This document shows, piece after piece, positions 63,424 to 64,000 of a stretch of DNA of 64,000 bases (position 1 is the first letter of the stretch; the number at the start of each line of letters is the position of its first letter). Source of the stretch: Sulfurimonas sp. (GTDB lineage Bacteria; Campylobacterota; Campylobacteria; Campylobacterales; Sulfurimonadaceae); the NCBI RefSeq assembly GCF_026196735.1, contig NZ_JAPHUF010000012.1, positions 310,001 to 374,000 of the forward strand, given 5' to 3'. The notes below the pieces were generated by a model, which was given only the letters and a program-made list of their open reading frames with translations, was not told where the DNA came from and ran no database searches. Position numbers and translations under genes: made by a program.

Positions 63424-64000
63424 GTGAACAAGATGGATAAAGTGGAAGATGGACTTGAAAAAGAACTCGAAGCCGTAGGACATTTTTACAATGTAGTTAT
63501 AGAGTTTATAACTAACTACAGCTTTCAAATAGTTGGTGCAATAATTATATTGCTCATTGGTGTTGTAGCTTCAAAGTACATTCATAGGTATGTATTAAAA
63601 TTATTACTTAAAACAACTATCGATGAGACTTTAGGTGGTTTCATTGCTAATTTTGTAAGATTTTTAGTAGTTGCAATGATGGCAATTTTGGCACTTGGCA
63701 AGCTGGGAATATCAATCGCTCCGTTTGTTGCAGCACTTGGTGCTATATCTTTGACTGCCGGTTTAGCTTTACAGGGAAGTGTTTCCAATTTTGCCGCTGG
63801 AATAGTTCTCATAGCGACTAAGCCATTTAAGATTGGCGATACAATTAGGGTTCACGACACCTATGGCGAAGTAGAAGAGATTAAACTTGCTTATACTATT
63901 TTGGTAAATGAAGACAAAGAACAGATAACTATACCAAACAAATATATGATAGGAGATGTTTTAGTAAACTCCTATAGCTACAGAATAGTAGAGGGAAGTG
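63424..64000 (+). CDS. MscS-type mechanosensitive channel (5' part)
   Basis: Open at the right edge, about 192 residues visible. GTG 63424 follows AAAGG; ATG 63433 is the alternative. One early membrane helix (IVGAIIILLIGVVA), a second (FLVVAMMAILALGKLG), then the pore helix APFVAALGAISLTAGLALQG and the beta domain GDTIRVHDTYGEVEEI, all MscS hallmarks. It releases solutes during osmotic downshock. Confidence 0.9.
   Translation, partial: MNKMDKVEDGLEKELEAVGHFYNVVIEFITNYSFQIVGAIIILLIGVVASKYIHRYVLKLLLKTTIDETLGGFIANFVRFLVVAMMAILALGKLGISIAPFVAALGAISLTAGLALQGSVSNFAAGIVLIATKPFKIGDTIRVHDTYGEVEEIKLAYTILVNEDKEQITIPNKYMIGDVLVNSYSYRIVEGS

Overview
The window is a continuous, gene-dense, AT-rich bacterial chromosome segment that most resembles a free-living, respiratory member of the Campylobacterota of the Sulfurimonas type. 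This is inferred from gene content and order: the run acidic-repeat protein / gmk / tatA / argS, the outer-membrane porin of the DUF3373 family, the yceD-rpmF-plsX-fabH cluster, and a full NuoA-N set. No rRNA, tRNA or CRISPR array was seen. Both ends cut through genes (ftsW at the left, an mscS-type channel at the right).

Layout. 1-2.2 kb: the end of a cell-wall block (ftsW, murG) and a DedA protein. 2.2-5.5 kb: two small membrane proteins, a Bcp peroxiredoxin and a large porin. 5.6-7.7 kb: rpsB-tsf behind a long structured leader. 7.8-21.8 kb: a PAS protein, then the respiratory complex I operon nuoA-B-CD-E-F-G-H-I-J-K-L-M-N with almost every junction overlapping. 21.8-27.3 kb: lolD-like, fliR, a highly acidic repeat protein, gmk, tatA and argS. 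27.3-36.5 kb: an L,D-transpeptidase, a GNAT protein, an NhaC-type antiporter with no normal start codon, a DEDD exonuclease, a peptidoglycan amidase / DUF819 membrane protein / dipeptide epimerase operon, a five-haem cytochrome c and NhaA.

36.6-45.4 kb is the most interesting accessory region. A three-gene module (repeat protein, MoxR-type AAA+ ATPase, VWA protein) appears to be split by a 5.5-kb insert. The insert carries a RhuM-like/PLD-like protein, a tiny divergent HTH protein and a Type III restriction-modification pair (mod, res). An imperfect repeat of about 25 bp flanks it. The HTH gene and mod diverge from a region whose -10 box lies inside an inverted repeat, which looks like a controller-protein circuit.

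45.4-53.2 kb is mostly signalling: a double-receiver protein with a degenerate GGDEF domain, a Pif1-like helicase, a DMT transporter, a CheB-CheR-PAS hybrid and a histidine kinase. 53.2-55.5 kb holds a NosL-like protein, a 44-residue secreted peptide, an orphan antitoxin-like regulator with the relic of its partner, and a 2-Cys peroxiredoxin. 55.6-60.3 kb: metK, ferredoxin, ndk and the yceD-rpmF-plsX-fabH lipid cluster. 60.4-64 kb: a HIT-like protein, a candidate c-di-GMP-I (GEMM) riboswitch behind a perfect sigma-70 promoter and ahead of a small exported protein, a DEAD-box helicase, a small protein and the start of an MscS channel.

Signals that cut across genes: at least four genes appear to be transcribed as leaderless or near-leaderless mRNAs, each beginning ATGAATT. 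The palindrome ACATGT is frequent, and several intergenic hairpins are built on it.
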